Positions 25,293 to 34,633 of a stretch of 46,742 bases of DNA are shown here, in pieces (position 1 is the stretch's first letter; each line of letters begins with the position of its first letter). A model generated the notes under the pieces. The model was not told where the DNA came from and made no database searches. It saw only the letters and a list, made by a program, of their open reading frames with translations. Position numbers and translations under genes: made by a program. This DNA is from Ruminococcus sp. JC304 (GTDB taxonomy: Bacteria > Bacillota > Clostridia > Lachnospirales > Lachnospiraceae), in NCBI GenBank assembly GCA_000285855.2, contig HE978651.1, positions 1,146,245-1,192,986 on the forward strand, written 5' to 3'.

Positions 25293-26234
25293 GTGGTAAG
25301 GATTTTTAAGACAATCGATGGCTCCATCCATGAGATCCAGGAACCTCAGGAGGGATGTTGGATTGCATTGACAAATCCTACAGCAACAGAGATATTTGAG
25401 ATTTCTGAACAGTTTGGGATAGAGGTAGACGATTTGCGCGCTCCGTTGGATGAAGAGGAACGCTCCCGTATCGAGGTAGAGGATAATTATACACTGATCC
25501 TTGCAGATGTGCCGACCATTGAGGAGCGGAATGAGAAGGACTGGTATGTGACCATTCCTCTTGGTATCATCGTCACTCAGAAGATGATTTTTACTGTTTG
25601 TCTGGAGGATACACAGGTTCTGACCAGATTTATGGAGGGCAGAGTGCGGAATTTCTTCACATATATGAAGACAAGGTTTATTTTACAGATTCTGTACCGT
25701 AACGCCAGCATGTATCTGAGATATCTGCGTATTATAGATAAAAAAAGCGAGCAGATTGAGGAAAAGCTTCATCTGTCCACCAGGAATCAGGAGCTGATGG
25801 AGCTTCTGGAACTGGAAAAATCACTGGTATACTTTACAACCTCTCTGAGATCAAATGAAATGGTACTGGAGAAATTGCTGAAGGTTGAAAGTATTAAGAA
25901 ATATCCGGAGGATACAGAGCTTCTGGAGGATGTTATTATTGAGAACAAGCAGGCGATTGAGATGGCCAATATTTATAGCGGAATCCTGAGCAGCATGATG
26001 GGAACCTTTGCTTCGGTTATTTCCAATAACCTGAATATTGTCATGAAGGTTCTGGCTGTAATTACTATTGTCATGAGTATTCCGACCATTGTATTCAGTG
26101 CCTACGGTATGAACCTCAGTGCTGTGGGAATGCCCTTTTCCAGGACACCCTGGGGATTTCTCATAGTGATCATTCTTTCTGTAGTAGCAAGTATCATTGC
26201 AGCGATATTTCTGTCCAAGAAGAAATTTTTCTGA
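25293..26234 (+). CDS. CorA-family divalent metal transporter
   Basis: A 313-residue protein: a large cytosolic N-terminal domain rich in acidic residues and two C-terminal membrane segments (about 255-275 and 288-308). The signature YGMN precedes the pore loop (SAYGMNLSAVGMPF). CorA proteins form pentameric channels for Mg2+ (also Co2+ or Ni2+). The start is GTG 25293 with AGAAGGGAAG upstream. The tail after the last membrane segment is short and lysine-rich (LSKKKFF), as usual. The rhomboid-like gene follows in the same direction with no terminator, so they are probably co-transcribed. Confidence 0.92.
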   Translation: MVRIFKTIDGSIHEIQEPQEGCWIALTNPTATEIFEISEQFGIEVDDLRAPLDEEERSRIEVEDNYTLILADVPTIEERNEKDWYVTIPLGIIVTQKMIFTVCLEDTQVLTRFMEGRVRNFFTYMKTRFILQILYRNASMYLRYLRIIDKKSEQIEEKLHLSTRNQELMELLELEKSLVYFTTSLRSNEMVLEKLLKVESIKKYPEDTELLEDVIIENKQAIEMANIYSGILSSMMGTFASVISNNLNIVMKVLAVITIVMSIPTIVFSAYGMNLSAVGMPFSRTPWGFLIVIILSVVASIIAAIFLSKKKFF

Positions 26235-26298
26235 TGAGAGAAACTGGTTGTGGAGAGATGCTGACTGTAGCAGATTTCCCGGATAGTAAAGGAGAGTT

Positions 26299-27171
26299 AT
26301 GAGATTTATTGACAAACTGGAACGAAAATATGGAAGGTATGGAATTGAGAATCTGACGATGTATATTATCATCAGCTATGTGCTGGGATATGCACTGATG
26401 TATATTAATCCCGGTGCACTGTCAATGCTGAGCCTGAATGTTACGAAGATACTTCAGGGACAGGTATGGAGGTTGGTCACCTGGATCGTATATCCGCCAA
26501 GTACATCATCACCTATTTGGTTTGTGATCGCGATTTTATTTTTTTATTATCCGATCAGTGCTTCTCTGGAGCATACCTGGGGAAAATTTAAATTTACCTT
26601 ATATATATTATCAGGAATGATTTTTACTGTGATCGCTGCATTTATCCTTCATTTTGTAATGGGAGGCGTATTAGATGGGCTGGGAGGAATTATTTTTTCC
26701 ACATATTATATCAGCTTATCTATTTTTCTGGCATATTCATTGACATATCCTGACATGACAGTGTTACTTATGTTTGTAATACCGATTAAGATGAAATGGA
26801 TGTCAATTGTCTATGCTGCGATTGTGATCTATGATGTTGCCAGATATTTTATGAATGGAGCGTGGTTTATGGCACTTCCGATCATTGCATCATTGCTGAA
26901 TTTTGTGATCTTTTTCCTGGGAACCAGGGATTTTAATCGTTACAATCCCAAGGAAATCCACAGAAAGAATGAGTTCAAGCGTGCAGTGAACGGCGGAAGT
27001 AAAACAGTGCCTTTCCCCGGAAACAGCAATGGGGTTACCAAGCATAAATGCGCTGTCTGTGGACGTACGGAAAAGGATGATCCTAATCTGGAATTCCGTT
27101 TCTGTTCCAAGTGTAACGGAAATTATGAATACTGTCAGGATCATTTATATACACATATACACAAGAAATAG
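26299..27171 (+). CDS. Rhomboid-like membrane protein with C-terminal zinc ribbon
   Basis: A 290-residue protein with about six membrane segments (residues 20-210) and the rhomboid-type QGQVWRLVTWIVYPP loop, then a soluble tail containing CAVCGRTEKDDP and FCSKCNGNYEYCQDH, a likely zinc site. The catalytic GxSG of active rhomboids is not present at the expected position (GGIIFSTYYISLS), so it is probably an inactive rhomboid fold. The role is unknown; the zinc ribbon suggests a protein- or RNA-binding tail. GGAGAG precedes the ATG. Confidence 0.72.
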   Translation: MRFIDKLERKYGRYGIENLTMYIIISYVLGYALMYINPGALSMLSLNVTKILQGQVWRLVTWIVYPPSTSSPIWFVIAILFFYYPISASLEHTWGKFKFTLYILSGMIFTVIAAFILHFVMGGVLDGLGGIIFSTYYISLSIFLAYSLTYPDMTVLLMFVIPIKMKWMSIVYAAIVIYDVARYFMNGAWFMALPIIASLLNFVIFFLGTRDFNRYNPKEIHRKNEFKRAVNGGSKTVPFPGNSNGVTKHKCAVCGRTEKDDPNLEFRFCSKCNGNYEYCQDHLYTHIHKK

Positions 27172-27195
27172 GGCATAAGAGGAGAGAAAATTATT

Positions 27196-28476
27196 ATGAA
27201 AAAAGTACCATTCGTTACTCTGGAAAAACTTCAAGAGATTACATCACAGTTTCCAACACCTTTTCATCTCTATGATGAGAAGGGAATCCGCGAGAATGCC
27301 AAAGCAGTGAAAGAAGCATTTGCATGGAATAAAGGCTTCAAAGAATATTTTGCAGTAAAGGCTACACCTAATCCTTTTCTGATCCGGATTCTCCAGGAGT
27401 ATGGCTGTGGCTGTGACTGCTCGTCTATGACGGAGCTTATGATGTCAAAGGCCCTTGGCTGTAAAGAGGGAGATGTAATGTTTTCTTCTAATGATACTCC
27501 GGATGAAGAATTCAAATATGCCAATGAGATTGGCGGAATTATTAATCTGGATGATATTACTCACATTGAGAGTGTGGAGAAAGCAGTGGGATATATTCCC
27601 AAAGTGATCAGCTGTCGTTATAATCCGGGCGGATTATTCAAGATCAGCAATGATATTATGGACAATCCGGGAGATGCCAAATATGGTATGACCACAGAGC
27701 AGATTTTTGAGGCATTTAAGATTCTGAAAGCTAAGGGAGCAGAGGAATTTGGTATTCATTCTTTCCTTGCAAGTAATACAGTGACGAATGAGTATTATCC
27801 TATGCTTGCCAGAGAATTGTTTAAGCTGGCAGTTGATCTGCAGAAGGAAACAGGCGCTCATGTGAAGTTTATCAATCTTTCCGGTGGTGTGGGAATCCCT
27901 TACAGACCGGATCAGACACCCAATGATATCCGTGAGATCGGCGAGGGCGTCCGCAAGGTTTATGAGGAAGTTCTGGTTCCGGCAGGAATGGGAGATGTTG
28001 CAATCTATACAGAGATGGGACGTTTTATGATGGGACCTTATGGCTGCCTGGTAACGAAAGCAATCCATGAGAAACATACTCACAAGGAGTATATCGGAGT
28101 GGATGCCTGCGCTGTAAACCTGATGCGGCCGGCAATGTATGGTGCTTATCATCACATTACAGTAATGGGAAAAGAAGATCAGCCATGTGATCATATGTAT
28201 GATATCACAGGTTCTCTCTGTGAGAATAATGATAAATTTGCCATTGACCGCTATCTGCCCAAGGTTGATATGGGAGATCTGCTGGTGATCCATGATACAG
28301 GTGCTCATGGCTTTGCAATGGGATACAATTATAATGGTAAGCTGAAATCTGCTGAGATTCTTCTTCATGAGGATGGAAGCTTTGAAATGATCCGCCGTGC
28401 TGAGACACCAAAGGATTATTTTGCAACATTTGACTGTTTTCCGATTTATGAAAAATTGCTGGAAGATATGAAATAA
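27196..28476 (+). CDS. lysA: Diaminopimelate decarboxylase
   Basis: A 426-residue PLP fold-III decarboxylase. The PLP lysine is in EYFAVKATPNPFLIR (about residue 52). Other landmarks are GCGCDCSSMTELM, FINLSGGVGIPY (glycine-rich phosphate site), YTEMGRFMMG and DIDACAVN-like VDACAVNLMRPAMY, with the C-terminal GSLCENNDKFA and GAHGFAMGYNYNG. It produces lysine from meso-diaminopimelate. It belongs to the longer clostridial LysA group; related decarboxylases (carboxynorspermidine) are less likely given the length and motifs. AGAGGAGAG lies upstream. Confidence 0.9.
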   Translation: MKKVPFVTLEKLQEITSQFPTPFHLYDEKGIRENAKAVKEAFAWNKGFKEYFAVKATPNPFLIRILQEYGCGCDCSSMTELMMSKALGCKEGDVMFSSNDTPDEEFKYANEIGGIINLDDITHIESVEKAVGYIPKVISCRYNPGGLFKISNDIMDNPGDAKYGMTTEQIFEAFKILKAKGAEEFGIHSFLASNTVTNEYYPMLARELFKLAVDLQKETGAHVKFINLSGGVGIPYRPDQTPNDIREIGEGVRKVYEEVLVPAGMGDVAIYTEMGRFMMGPYGCLVTKAIHEKHTHKEYIGVDACAVNLMRPAMYGAYHHITVMGKEDQPCDHMYDITGSLCENNDKFAIDRYLPKVDMGDLLVIHDTGAHGFAMGYNYNGKLKSAEILLHEDGSFEMIRRAETPKDYFATFDCFPIYEKLLEDMK

Positions 28477-28560
28477 GTCTGAAAGGATTTGGAGCTGTTT
28501 GGAAGTCCGGGAATCGGGAAATTAGACAGTTATATGAGAGTTTATGAAAATAAGGATATA

Positions 28561-28597
28561 CCGGTCTGCCTGGAAGGAACTGCAGACCGGTTTTCTT
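28561..28597 (+). terminator. Terminator after lysA
   Basis: CCGGTCTGC (28561-28569) pairs with GCAGACCGG (28582-28590), followed by TTTTCTT. The rest of the 183-base gap to the next gene shows nothing else clear. Confidence 0.85.
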
Positions 28598-28658
28598 ACG
28601 CTTTTATGGAGAAGACAGTGAAAACTGCATGATTAATATGGAATCTGGAGCGAGAAAT

Positions 28659-30218
28659 ATGAAGTTGAAACGGAAATTATCCGGAATTTTAATCCTGTTT
28701 GGATTATTTCTGGTGGGATTGGTGGGAAAACCATGTTGTCAGGTACAGGCAGCAGAAGAATATTATGTGCCTTATGGGACGATAGAGATCAAAGCAGGAA
28801 AGTCCAAAGCAATGGATATTTACTGTGATAATGTAAAGCTGAAACCATCCGGATTTAAATGGAGCAGCAATAAACCGGAATGTGTGTCTGTTGTGAGCGG
28901 TATTGTAAAGGGGAAAAAGACTGGATATGCCAGGGTCACTGCTAAAAAGAACAAAAAAACCGTAAGCTGTATGGTGTATGTATATAATAAAATACAGACA
29001 GTACCCTTTAAGAATTACCGGGGACAGGTGAAAATCACCAGAGATTCAGATCTGACACTGAAACCGGAAAAGCTTGGAAAAGGAATTACATATACGTCTT
29101 CTGATTATGATGTTGCAAATGTGACAGCTGATGGAAAAGTGGTTCCATTTAAAGAAGGAAAAGTAACGATTACCTGTTGTTCCTATGGTGCCAGCAAATA
29201 CGTTTCCAAAATCGTAGTAGTAATTGGAAAGGCTGCCAGGGATATCAGCATTAAAAAACAGCTTTCTCTGGAAACAGGGGAGAAAAGCCAGCTGGAGGTA
29301 AAGGCAGTTCCTACAAATGGAGTTTTATCTGCAATCAAATATTCTTCCGACGACAGTACAGTAGCATCTGTGGATAATAAGGGGCAGATTATCGGTAAAT
29401 CTGCGGGAAGGGCCAATATTACAGTGACTGCTGCTGGTGCTGACGGGACAATTCAGAAGAATGTGGAGGTATATGTAGCGGAGGCAGATAAGGGAACAGA
29501 TATTACCCAGGGAACGGATACCGGATATATCTATCACAGAGGAGATCCCACCAGTGCTCCTGAGAATACTCTTCCTGCTTTTGAAATTGCAGGAAAAAAT
29601 GGAGCCCGTTATGTGGAAACGGATGTGTATGAGACAAAGGATGGTGTACTTGTGGTTTTCCATGATACATCCTTGAAACGAATGTGCGGTGTGGATAAAA
29701 ATATTCTGGATATGACATATGCAGAACTTTGCCAGTATCCGATCATTTATGGCAGAAATGCGGCTATGTTTCCCAACAATGTGGTTCCAACGCTGAAGCA
29801 GTATATTGACTGCTGTAATACCTATAATATGACACCTGTGATTGAGATCAAGCAGATTCCCAGTGCCAATGGGATGAAACAATTTAAACAGCTTTTATCT
29901 ATATCTAAAAAGCAGCCGTTGATCATTTCCCTGAGGGACAGTTATCTGATCACATTGAGACAACTGGGAATTCCGTATAAAATGCAATGGGTGATCAAGG
30001 AGCCGATCACAGACAGCATCATTCGCCGATGCTCACAGTATAACTGGGATGTAAGTACCATGTATAACTTTGTGAAAAAAGAAGATATTCCCAAAGCACA
30101 TCAGATGGGAGTAGGGGTTGCAGTATGGCTTTGCAAAGACCGGAAAATTGCAGATTTATTTGAAACCTGGGGTGTGGATTATATCACATGTGAAATAAAT
30201 ATGGAGGAGATGCTTTAG
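28659..30218 (+). CDS. Secreted Ig-like (BIG2) and glycerophosphodiester phosphodiesterase protein
   Basis: A 519-residue exported protein. The signal peptide (about 1-31) ends VQAAEEYY. Three bacterial Ig-like modules follow (about 32-110, 110-190, 190-285), with typical KWSSNKPECVSVVSG and SSDDSTVASVDNKGQIIGKSAG. A GDPD domain is at about 290-519: YHRGDPTSAPENTLPAF, YVETDVYETKDGVLVVFHD and IEIKQIP contain the catalytic histidines and metal-binding acids. It probably cleaves glycerophosphodiesters or teichoic-acid-type polymers outside the cell. The start at 28659 is chosen from GGAG at 28646-28649 and the signal peptide. No LPXTG anchor is present; the Ig-like domains may bind the wall. Confidence 0.88.
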   Translation: MKLKRKLSGILILFGLFLVGLVGKPCCQVQAAEEYYVPYGTIEIKAGKSKAMDIYCDNVKLKPSGFKWSSNKPECVSVVSGIVKGKKTGYARVTAKKNKKTVSCMVYVYNKIQTVPFKNYRGQVKITRDSDLTLKPEKLGKGITYTSSDYDVANVTADGKVVPFKEGKVTITCCSYGASKYVSKIVVVIGKAARDISIKKQLSLETGEKSQLEVKAVPTNGVLSAIKYSSDDSTVASVDNKGQIIGKSAGRANITVTAAGADGTIQKNVEVYVAEADKGTDITQGTDTGYIYHRGDPTSAPENTLPAFEIAGKNGARYVETDVYETKDGVLVVFHDTSLKRMCGVDKNILDMTYAELCQYPIIYGRNAAMFPNNVVPTLKQYIDCCNTYNMTPVIEIKQIPSANGMKQFKQLLSISKKQPLIISLRDSYLITLRQLGIPYKMQWVIKEPITDSIIRRCSQYNWDVSTMYNFVKKEDIPKAHQMGVGVAVWLCKDRKIADLFETWGVDYITCEINMEEML

Positions 30219-30229
30219 AGCATTTTTTG
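30210..30229 (+). terminator. Weak terminator overlapping the GDPD stop
   Basis: ATGCT-TTAG-AGCAT (30210-30223) followed by TTTTT. The stem is only 5 bp. Confidence 0.45.
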
Positions 30230-30429
30230 AACACACTCTAGAAAGGGCTTATTATTTCCGATGTTCTCTGTATGTGGTATACTTATATACTCACTGAAAA
30301 AATAAAGTCCGCTAAGACTGTAACAGTAATTTGTCGAGTTTTAAATAATAGAACAGATTGTACGACCTTACAAGATGGGATAATATATAAGAGCCGCGAA
30401 CCTTTCCGGTAGAGGGGAGGTGAAACACC

Positions 30430-30516
30430 GTGGAAACTATTATTACATTCATTGTCTCTGTACTGGCAGGTATTGTTAGCTACTTTATCTGCAAATGGTT
30501 GGAAGGGGACGAATAA
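30430..30516 (+). CDS. Small hydrophobic peptide, type I toxin/holin-like
   Basis: A 28-residue peptide: METIITFIVSVLAGIVS, then YFICKWLEGDE, a single membrane span with a charged C-terminus. Start GTG 30430 lies 7 bases after a strong ribosome site, AGGGGAGGTGA (30413-30423). The ending CKWL plus acidic residues is typical of short hydrophobic peptides, often called holin-like toxins, in Firmicutes. A strong bidirectional terminator follows, and a decayed second copy lies at 30621. An antisense RNA antitoxin is expected by analogy but is not demonstrated. It is too short for ordinary gene callers. Confidence 0.7.
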   Translation: METIITFIVSVLAGIVSYFICKWLEGDE

Positions 30517-30561
30517 GCGGCGCCAGCCTAAGGTATAAGCCACTTTACATAAACGGAATAG

Positions 30562-30594
30562 AAAAAGCTCAGAGTTCCGACCTCTGAGCTTTTT
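30562..30594. terminator. Bidirectional terminator after the hydrophobic peptide gene
   Basis: AAAAAGCTCAGAG (30562-30574) and CTCTGAGCTTTTT (30582-30594) form a perfect 13-bp stem with T tracts on both strands. It suits a toxin mRNA on one strand and an overlapping antisense RNA on the other. Confidence 0.88.
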
Positions 30595-30620
30595 CTTATT
30601 CCCGATAGAAGCTTAGTTCC

Positions 30621-30668
30621 ATGGAAAACGTTATTACATTCATTAGCTGTTATTATCATATGCCATGA
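30621..30668 (+). pseudogene. Decayed second copy of the hydrophobic peptide gene
   Basis: ATG 30621 opens a frame reading MENVITFI that then departs and stops at TGA 30666. The DNA TTATTACATTCATT is identical to the first copy (30439-30452 region), so this is a truncated duplicate. Confidence 0.6.
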
Positions 30669-31158
30669 TGTCCTAAAAGTCAACCATTAAATGGATGGCA
30701 GCAGTTGTCCGCTTCCAAATTTGTTCGAATTAAATCTCTATAGTGAAACGTTTATACATTACCGGGGATGTTTTCAACTTGATAAAAGAAATGTGTTATA
30801 TAGGAAGAAACTTGATTCAAAAAATGACGGAAAATCTTTTGAAATAACTGAAATTGTATAGCATATTTGCATTAGATTAGACTAAACTAAAAATTAAAAT
30901 TATATTTTGAAAGTTTTACAAAAAATACAAAATTCACTTGGCAAATGTCGAATGCCGAATGCTTCTATAGGTGGGAGATGAATTGCAAAAAAATAGAAAA
31001 GAACACTTATTCTACAATGCAATTCATGGTATAATAGAATCAGTCGCAAGGAATAAGTGTATTCAGTTAAACATTGATGTAAAAAATATTTGATTACCTG
31101 TTTGATTACTCATTAAATCGTAGGGATGGATAAACCCTTTAAAATCAACGTTTTTAAG
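30669..31158. other. AT-rich non-coding stretch with nested inverted repeats
   Basis: I see no credible gene here. Two inverted repeats interlock: ATGAATTGCA/TGCAATTCAT (30978-30987 / 31018-31027) and ACACTTATTC/GAATAAGTGT (31003-31012 / 31051-31060). A TATAAT (31030-31035) lies between the arms of the second, with only a poor -35 (TTATTC). It may be a small RNA or operator region; unproved. Confidence 0.4.
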
Positions 31159-31242
31159 TGCCGGCAGTGGGACTTGAACCCACACGATGTTGCCACCAAC
31201 AGATTTTGAGTCTGCCTCGTCTGCCAATTCCGACATGCCGGC
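31159..31242 (-). tRNA. tRNA-Leu (anticodon CAA)
   Basis: The minus strand folds as a class II tRNA of 84 nt. The acceptor GCCGGCA pairs with TGCCGGC plus discriminator A. The D-arm contains AATTGGCAGAC. The anticodon stem GCAGA/TCTGT encloses loop CTCAAAA (anticodon CAA), followed by a long variable arm and the T-arm GTGGGTTCAAGTCCCAC. CCA is not encoded. Confidence 0.95.
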
Positions 31243-31377
31243 GTTTGAACCTTTACTATGATAGCATGATTCTGACAGATTGGCAAGAAAAATTTTACAT
31301 ATTTTTATAAGATATTTTTTTATAAGATACTTTTATAGTTCATTGACAATGTGATGAACGGAAACAGGGAGGGGAAA

Positions 31378-32385
31378 ATGAAAAAAAACAAAACAATAAG
31401 GATGCTTCGGATTTTATGTGCAATGCTTTGCTGTATCTATCTGGTGGGAACGCTGCCTGTGGCAAATGTGAGTGCAGCCTCCACACCGGTGAAGAAAAAC
31501 GGACGCCTTAGTGTAAAGGGCACGAGACTGGTCAACTCCCAGGGAAGGGCTGTGGTATTAAAAGGGGTCAGTACCCATGGGATCAACTGGTTTCCCCTGT
31601 ATGTGAATAAGGCGGCTTTTAAGACACTGAGGGATAGCTGGGGTGTGAACTGTATCCGGCTGGCAATGTATACGGAAGAATATAATGGTTATTGTTCCGG
31701 AGGAAATCAGGCAGAACTGAGAAAACTGATCAACAATGGTGTGAAATATGCCACAGAACTGGGAATGTATGTGATCATTGACTGGCATATTTTAAGCGAC
31801 GGAAATCCTGTGAAAAATAAAAAGCAGGCAATGTCATTTTTTAAATATGTGGCAAAGAAATATAAAAACCAGAACAATATTTTTTATGAAATCTGCAATG
31901 AACCTAATGGGGGTACATCCTGGAACATGATCAAAAGCTATGCCTCATCTGTTATAAAAACCATACGTAAATATGATAAGAAAAATATTATTCTGGTGGG
32001 AACACCTACCTGGTCCCAGGATGTAGATGTGGCAGCAGACAGTCCTATCAAAGGATATTCCAATATTATGTACACTTTTCATTTTTATACAGCTACTCAT
32101 GGTGACAGCTATAGGCAGAAAGTGCAGGCTGCTATTCAGAAGGGACTGCCGGTTTTTGTCAGTGAATTTGGAATTTCTGAAAGCTCCGGGAATGGCAGAA
32201 TTGACAAAAACGAAGCAAATAAGTGGATGCAGTTTCTGAAGAAAAATAAGATCAGCTATGTCTGCTGGAGCCTGTGTAATAAAAATGAAAGCTGCTCGCT
32301 GCTGAAAAGCTCCTGCAACCGGACGGGAAATTTCAAAAAATCGGATTTGTCCCAGGCTGGCCTGTGGTACAAGTCTGTAAAATGA
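31378..32385 (+). CDS. Secreted glycoside hydrolase family 5 (cellulase-like)
   Basis: A 335-residue exported enzyme: signal peptide about 1-30 ending VANVSAAS. GH5 landmarks: GVSTHGINWFPLYVN, CIRLAMYTEEY, VIIDWHIL, FYEICNEPNGG (acid/base glutamate in NEP), YTFHFYTATH, FVSEFGISESSG (nucleophile glutamate) and the late CWSLCNK tryptophan. It probably an endo-beta-1,4-glucanase of the BglC/GH5_2 type. There is no carbohydrate-binding module or anchor. The start at 31378 follows GGGAGGGG; two earlier ATGs in frame lack a good ribosome site. Confidence 0.92.
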   Translation: MKKNKTIRMLRILCAMLCCIYLVGTLPVANVSAASTPVKKNGRLSVKGTRLVNSQGRAVVLKGVSTHGINWFPLYVNKAAFKTLRDSWGVNCIRLAMYTEEYNGYCSGGNQAELRKLINNGVKYATELGMYVIIDWHILSDGNPVKNKKQAMSFFKYVAKKYKNQNNIFYEICNEPNGGTSWNMIKSYASSVIKTIRKYDKKNIILVGTPTWSQDVDVAADSPIKGYSNIMYTFHFYTATHGDSYRQKVQAAIQKGLPVFVSEFGISESSGNGRIDKNEANKWMQFLKKNKISYVCWSLCNKNESCSLLKSSCNRTGNFKKSDLSQAGLWYKSVK

Positions 32386-32451
32386 CAGAGAAATGAAAGA
32401 ATCTGATTTCTAAAAAGTTTATGAAATTCTCATGAAATTTTCAGCCTTTTA

Positions 32452-32480
32452 TTGAAAATCACATGAATAAGTGATATGGT
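32452..32480 (+). promoter_or_regulatory. ftsH promoter
   Basis: TTGAAA (32452-32457), 17 bp, TATGGT (32475-32480), 35 bases before the ftsH start. Confidence 0.65.
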
Positions 32481-32514
32481 ACTTGTTACAAAATAACAAA
32501 TGGAGGAATTGCCA

Positions 32515-34431
32515 ATGAACCTTGATAATAAAAAGCCAGGCAGAAAACCGCTTTATGTCTATTATATTATTGCAGCGGTTATTATAATTCTGCTGAATGT
32601 ACTGCTTCTTCCTGCAATTGAGGGAAGAAAGGTACAGACCACAGATTATAACACCTTTCTCACTGGCGTAGAAAAAAATTATGTAAAAGCAGTTGAGATT
32701 CAGGATAATTATATTTATTACGAAGTTGAGAGTGATGGACAGGAGTTATATTGCCGGACAGTAAAGGTGAATGATCCGGAGCTGGTAGACAGACTTCACG
32801 ATGCAGGCGTAAAATTTGAAGCAGTTGCACCTCAGCAGACATCTATCTGGGTGAGTATTCTGGCTGGATATGTACTGCCTATCCTTATCTTCATTCTTCT
32901 GGGACGCTGGCTTAGCAAGAAGATGATGAGTTCCATGGGCGGAGGACCGGGAGGTGCTATGTCCTTTGGAAAAAGTAATGCCAAAGTATATGTAAAATCA
33001 TCTACAGGTATTAAATTTGCAGATGTTGCCGGCGAGGAGGAAGCAAAGGATCTGTTAAAGGAGATTGTAGATTATCTTCATAATCCTCAGAAATACAGAG
33101 AAATTGGTGCGTCCATGCCAAAGGGAGCCCTGCTTGTAGGCCCTCCGGGAACAGGTAAAACTCTTCTGGCAAAGGCTGTAGCAGGCGAGGCAGAGGTTCC
33201 TTTTTTCTCTATTTCCGGTTCAGAATTTGTGGAAATGTTTGTTGGTATGGGAGCAGCCAAGGTTCGTGATCTGTTTAAACAGGCTAATGAGAAGGCACCC
33301 TGCATTGTATTTATTGACGAGATAGATACCATTGGTAAGAAACGAGATGGTGCAGGATTTACAGGTGGTAATGATGAGCGTGAGCAGACATTAAACCAGC
33401 TGTTGACAGAAATGGACGGTTTTGATGGATCCAAGGGTGTTGTGATCCTTGCTGCCACTAACAGACCGGATTCTCTTGATCCGGCTCTTCTCAGACCTGG
33501 CCGTTTTGACAGACGTATTCCGGTAGAGCTTCCGGATCTGAAGGGAAGAGAGGATATCCTTAAAGTTCATGCCAAGAAGATTAAAATTGCAGATTCTGTC
33601 CGCTTTGATGAAATTGCCAAGGCTGCAGCAGGAGCTTCCGGTGCAGAACTTGCCAATATTGTAAATGAAGCTGCGCTCCGTGCAGTTCGTGACGGAAGAA
33701 AATTTGCTACACAGGCTGATTTTGAGGAGAGTATTGAGGTAGTTATTGCCGGATATCAGAAGAAGAACAGAGTTCTTTCCAACAAGGAAAAACTTATTGT
33801 AGCTTATCATGAAATCGGCCATGCGCTGGTTGCTGCAAAACAGACAGAATCCGCACCTGTTCATAAGATCACAATTATTCCGCGTACTTCAGGTGCCCTG
33901 GGATATACCATGCAGGTAGATGACGGTGACCATTATCTTATGACAAAGGAAGAATTGGAGAATAAGATTGCTACCTTTACAGGCGGCCGTGCAGCAGAGG
34001 AACTTATTTTCCATTCCATTACTACAGGAGCTTCCAATGATATTGAGCAGGCTACCAAGATTGCCAGGGCTATGATCACCAGATACGGTATGAGTGAGGA
34101 TTTTGATATGGTTGCTATGGAAAATGTTACCAACCAGTATCTGGGAGGAGATTCCAGCCTTGCATGTTCCTTTGAAACACAGACGCTTTTGGACAAGAAG
34201 GTTGTGGATTTGGTGAAAATGGAGCACCAGAAAGCACTGAAGATTCTGCAGGACAATATCGGAAAGCTTCATGAGCTTGCAAAATATCTGTATGAACATG
34301 AGACTATTACAGGGGAAGAGTTTATGAAAATCCTGAATGATCCCCTTCCTTCTGTGAATACCGGGGCTGCAAAGCAAGAGAATACAGAAGAAAATTCAGA
34401 AGAGAATACAAAAGAGAATACAGAAGAATAG
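32515..34431 (+). CDS. ftsH: ATP-dependent zinc metalloprotease FtsH
   Basis: A 638-residue membrane-anchored AAA protease degrading unfolded membrane and regulatory proteins. Two N-terminal membrane segments (about 15-33 and 112-132) bracket a small extracellular domain. The AAA module has Walker A GPPGTGKT (about 208), Walker [12 protein letters not shown] and the arginine-finger region [11 protein letters not shown]. The zinc site is [11 protein letters not shown] (H432), with the usual alanine of HEAGH replaced by isoleucine. The C-terminal tail is an acidic [17 protein letters not shown] repeat. ATG 32515 uses GGAGG at 32502-32506. Flanked by its own promoter and terminator. Confidence 0.96.
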   Translation: MNLDNKKPGRKPLYVYYIIAAVIIILLNVLLLPAIEGRKVQTTDYNTFLTGVEKNYVKAVEIQDNYIYYEVESDGQELYCRTVKVNDPELVDRLHDAGVKFEAVAPQQTSIWVSILAGYVLPILIFILLGRWLSKKMMSSMGGGPGGAMSFGKSNAKVYVKSSTGIKFADVAGEEEAKDLLKEIVDYLHNPQKYREIGASMPKGALLVGPPGTGKTLLAKAVAGEAEVPFFSISGSEFVEMFVGMGAAKVRDLFKQANEKAPCIVFIDEIDTIGKKRDGAGFTGGNDEREQTLNQLLTEMDGFDGSKGVVILAATNRPDSLDPALLRPGRFDRRIPVELPDLKGREDILKVHAKKIKIADSVRFDEIAKAAAGASGAELANIVNEAALRAVRDGRKFATQADFEESIEVVIAGYQKKNRVLSNKEKLIVAYHEIGHALVAAKQTESAPVHKITIIPRTSGALGYTMQVDDGDHYLMTKEELENKIATFTGGRAAEELIFHSITTGASNDIEQATKIARAMITRYGMSEDFDMVAMENVTNQYLGGDSSLACSFETQTLLDKKVVDLVKMEHQKALKILQDNIGKLHELAKYLYEHETITGEEFMKILNDPLPSVNTGAAKQENTEENSEENTKENTEE

Positions 34432-34460
34432 AAGACATATTGACAAAAAGTTATGTAGTG

Positions 34461-34493
34461 AAAGCAGCAGGAGAAGAGAGCCTGCTGCTTTTT
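34461..34493 (+). terminator. Terminator after ftsH
   Basis: AAAGCAGCAGG (34461-34471) pairs with CCTGCTGCTTT (34481-34491), with the T tract continuing. Confidence 0.85.
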
Positions 34494-34538
34494 CCTGTCT
34501 TTCACCGGGCTGCTTTTACCGGCGATCAGGATTCTTCC

Positions 34539-34567
34539 TTGTAAATCAGTCCGGGTTCAGTTATAAT
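34539..34567 (+). promoter_or_regulatory. Promoter of the zinc-finger/polA operon
   Basis: TTGTAA (34539-34544), 17 bp, TATAAT (34562-34567), 67 bases before the first gene. Confidence 0.78.
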
Positions 34568-34633
34568 AGGAACAATGAAATGAAGTTTAGCCGGTTGACA
34601 GAGAAAACAGGACAGTCAGAAAGAAGGGACGTT

